This document shows, piece after piece, positions 46,373 through 64,000 of a DNA stretch of 64,000 bases. Each line of letters opens with the position of its first letter. Position 1 is the stretch's first letter. The stretch is from Eutrigla gurnardus. Its lineage: Eukaryota > Chordata > Actinopteri > Perciformes > Triglidae. The position numbers and the translations under genes are program-made. The DNA lies in NCBI GenBank assembly GCA_963514095.1, contig OY741275.1:13288069-13352068 (forward strand), given 5' to 3'. The notes beneath the pieces were generated by a model. It was not told the origin of the DNA, made no database searches, and saw only the letters and a program-made list of their open reading frames with translations.

Positions 46373-47345
46373 GTGAGTTTAGTTAGCTAGCTTATTTAGT
46401 AGCGGTAGCATTAAGCTAACCAAGTTCTGTTTATTAGCTGCAACACCACTTATATCGATAATATACGAGCTTAGGGTTTGATTTATTGCGAATGCGTTTC
46501 TCTATTACATGTTGTTACACGTATACGTGACAAAATAATCAGTGACAGAAGAACATGTTTGCTGTTAATTGGCTAAATGAATCCATGTTTACGTAAACGG
46601 CTTGAAGGGATCTGATTTGGTGACATACCGAATCAAGTGAGCAATATACGGCGATGATTTTTGATAGATATATTTTAATGTAAAGCACGTAAGGAGCACG
46701 GAGCTACAATGGCACAACTCTTAAATCGTTTTACTGGCTGTTGAGTTGTTGTGACTTGCCAGGAGAATCCAGTAAAGTTCAAAAGTTACGAACTAGTTAA
46801 GTAACGAACTAAGCGAGCACACTAATCTTAATTCAAGCAAACTGGTGAGGACTGTGAACTGCAGTTAAAAAAGAAAAGCTAGAATGTGGACCATGAGTCT
46901 TTATATGTTGTCAAAAAAGATGTCAACATATTAACAACCATATGCTTGCAATATACATGTGGTCATGTATCAATAACGTCACTAAATATTCACTGTAATG
47001 GATTACCAATGTCGACCAATTCTGTTGTATGTTTGTAACACACTAACATTAAGCCTCTCTTCAGAATTGCAGAATAATTTCTAACATGATGAAGAATATT
47101 ATTCTTAAACTGAAATTTGTCATTGCACACACAACACTTACAAACTGTTTTTCACTCTCTCTGTTGTTGACAAACAGGTGTTTTACAAAGAATAATCAAT
47201 CGAAGCCAGATGAACCAAACACGTGTCAAAACAGCACGGAGGGTTCAAAACTGATATGTTTTGGGGAGTCAATAGAAGATAAGAGCTTTGGAAAAATGCT
47301 AATGAATATGCCTTCACTATCCTCTGGAATGGAGCGTCTGAAGTG

Positions 47346-63733
<16,388 letters not shown>

Positions 63734-64000
63734 GTGTGTGTGTGTGTGTTTGTGTGTGTGAGAAACTGTCTCTGTCATTTTGATTATTAATGTTTTTTAA
63801 TTTAATGATTTGTAATGTAGAAAGCATTTACATGCATCCTGATACAGCAGCCCAGCGATACATTAGTTAGTGCTTCTAGAGTTTTTCCACCCTCTACCTC
63901 TTCATATAATGTAGCAGCAGTAGTAACTAGTTGAATCAACACCTCTCATATTACACTTCATGTTTTATAGCTATCTATACTAAACTAATAAACTGGCTAA

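Overview
The window is nuclear DNA of a ray-finned (teleost) fish. Supporting signs are compact GT-AG introns in a vertebrate als2 orthologue, fish-type single-exon olfactory receptors, abundant Tc1-like, hAT-like, Harbinger-like and Ty3/gypsy copies, and very many (CA)n arrays. All calls are by eye from the sequence; no alignment or database search was run.

Left part, 1-27,800: a repeat-rich olfactory receptor (OR) neighbourhood. At 0.47-2.6 kb a dead Tc1-like transposase is split by a hAT-like element that is itself split by a Harbinger-like element. A full-length OR gene lies on the minus strand (6064-7008) between two inverted copies of one dispersed repeat. At 7.6-11.8 kb come TIR elements, two minisatellites, tetranucleotide arrays and a second Tc1 relic. 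A second OR gene (plus strand, starting at 13275) is cut after codon 60 by a complete 7.5-kb Ty3/gypsy element (13455-20985, minus strand). The element has 1052-bp LTRs that look identical, a 4-bp target duplication and one open gag-pol frame. The rest of the OR resumes at 20990. Its last ~60 codons plus ~2.3 kb of downstream DNA are tandemly duplicated (21557-24000 and 24002-26806), and the second copy carries a SINE-like insert.

Middle, 27,800-46,200: the intronless Wnt receptor gene fzd7 (minus strand, CDS 30274-31980) with a probable long 3' UTR, then about 14 kb without a recognisable gene. That stretch holds a degraded LINE, a TIR element, a perfect 27-bp hairpin and many dinucleotide arrays.

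Right part, 46,200-64,000: als2 (alsin, a Rab5/Rac guanine-nucleotide exchange factor) on the plus strand. Thirty-one coding exons were placed with consistent splice phase from the start codon at 47346 to 63733 (4008 nt, 1336 codons). They encode the split RCC1-like propeller, DH, PH and MORN regions. The VPS9 domain lies beyond the window edge. fzd7 and als2 are also near neighbours in human 2q33, which supports both names. The two genes are not known to share a pathway; their linkage is ancestral synteny.
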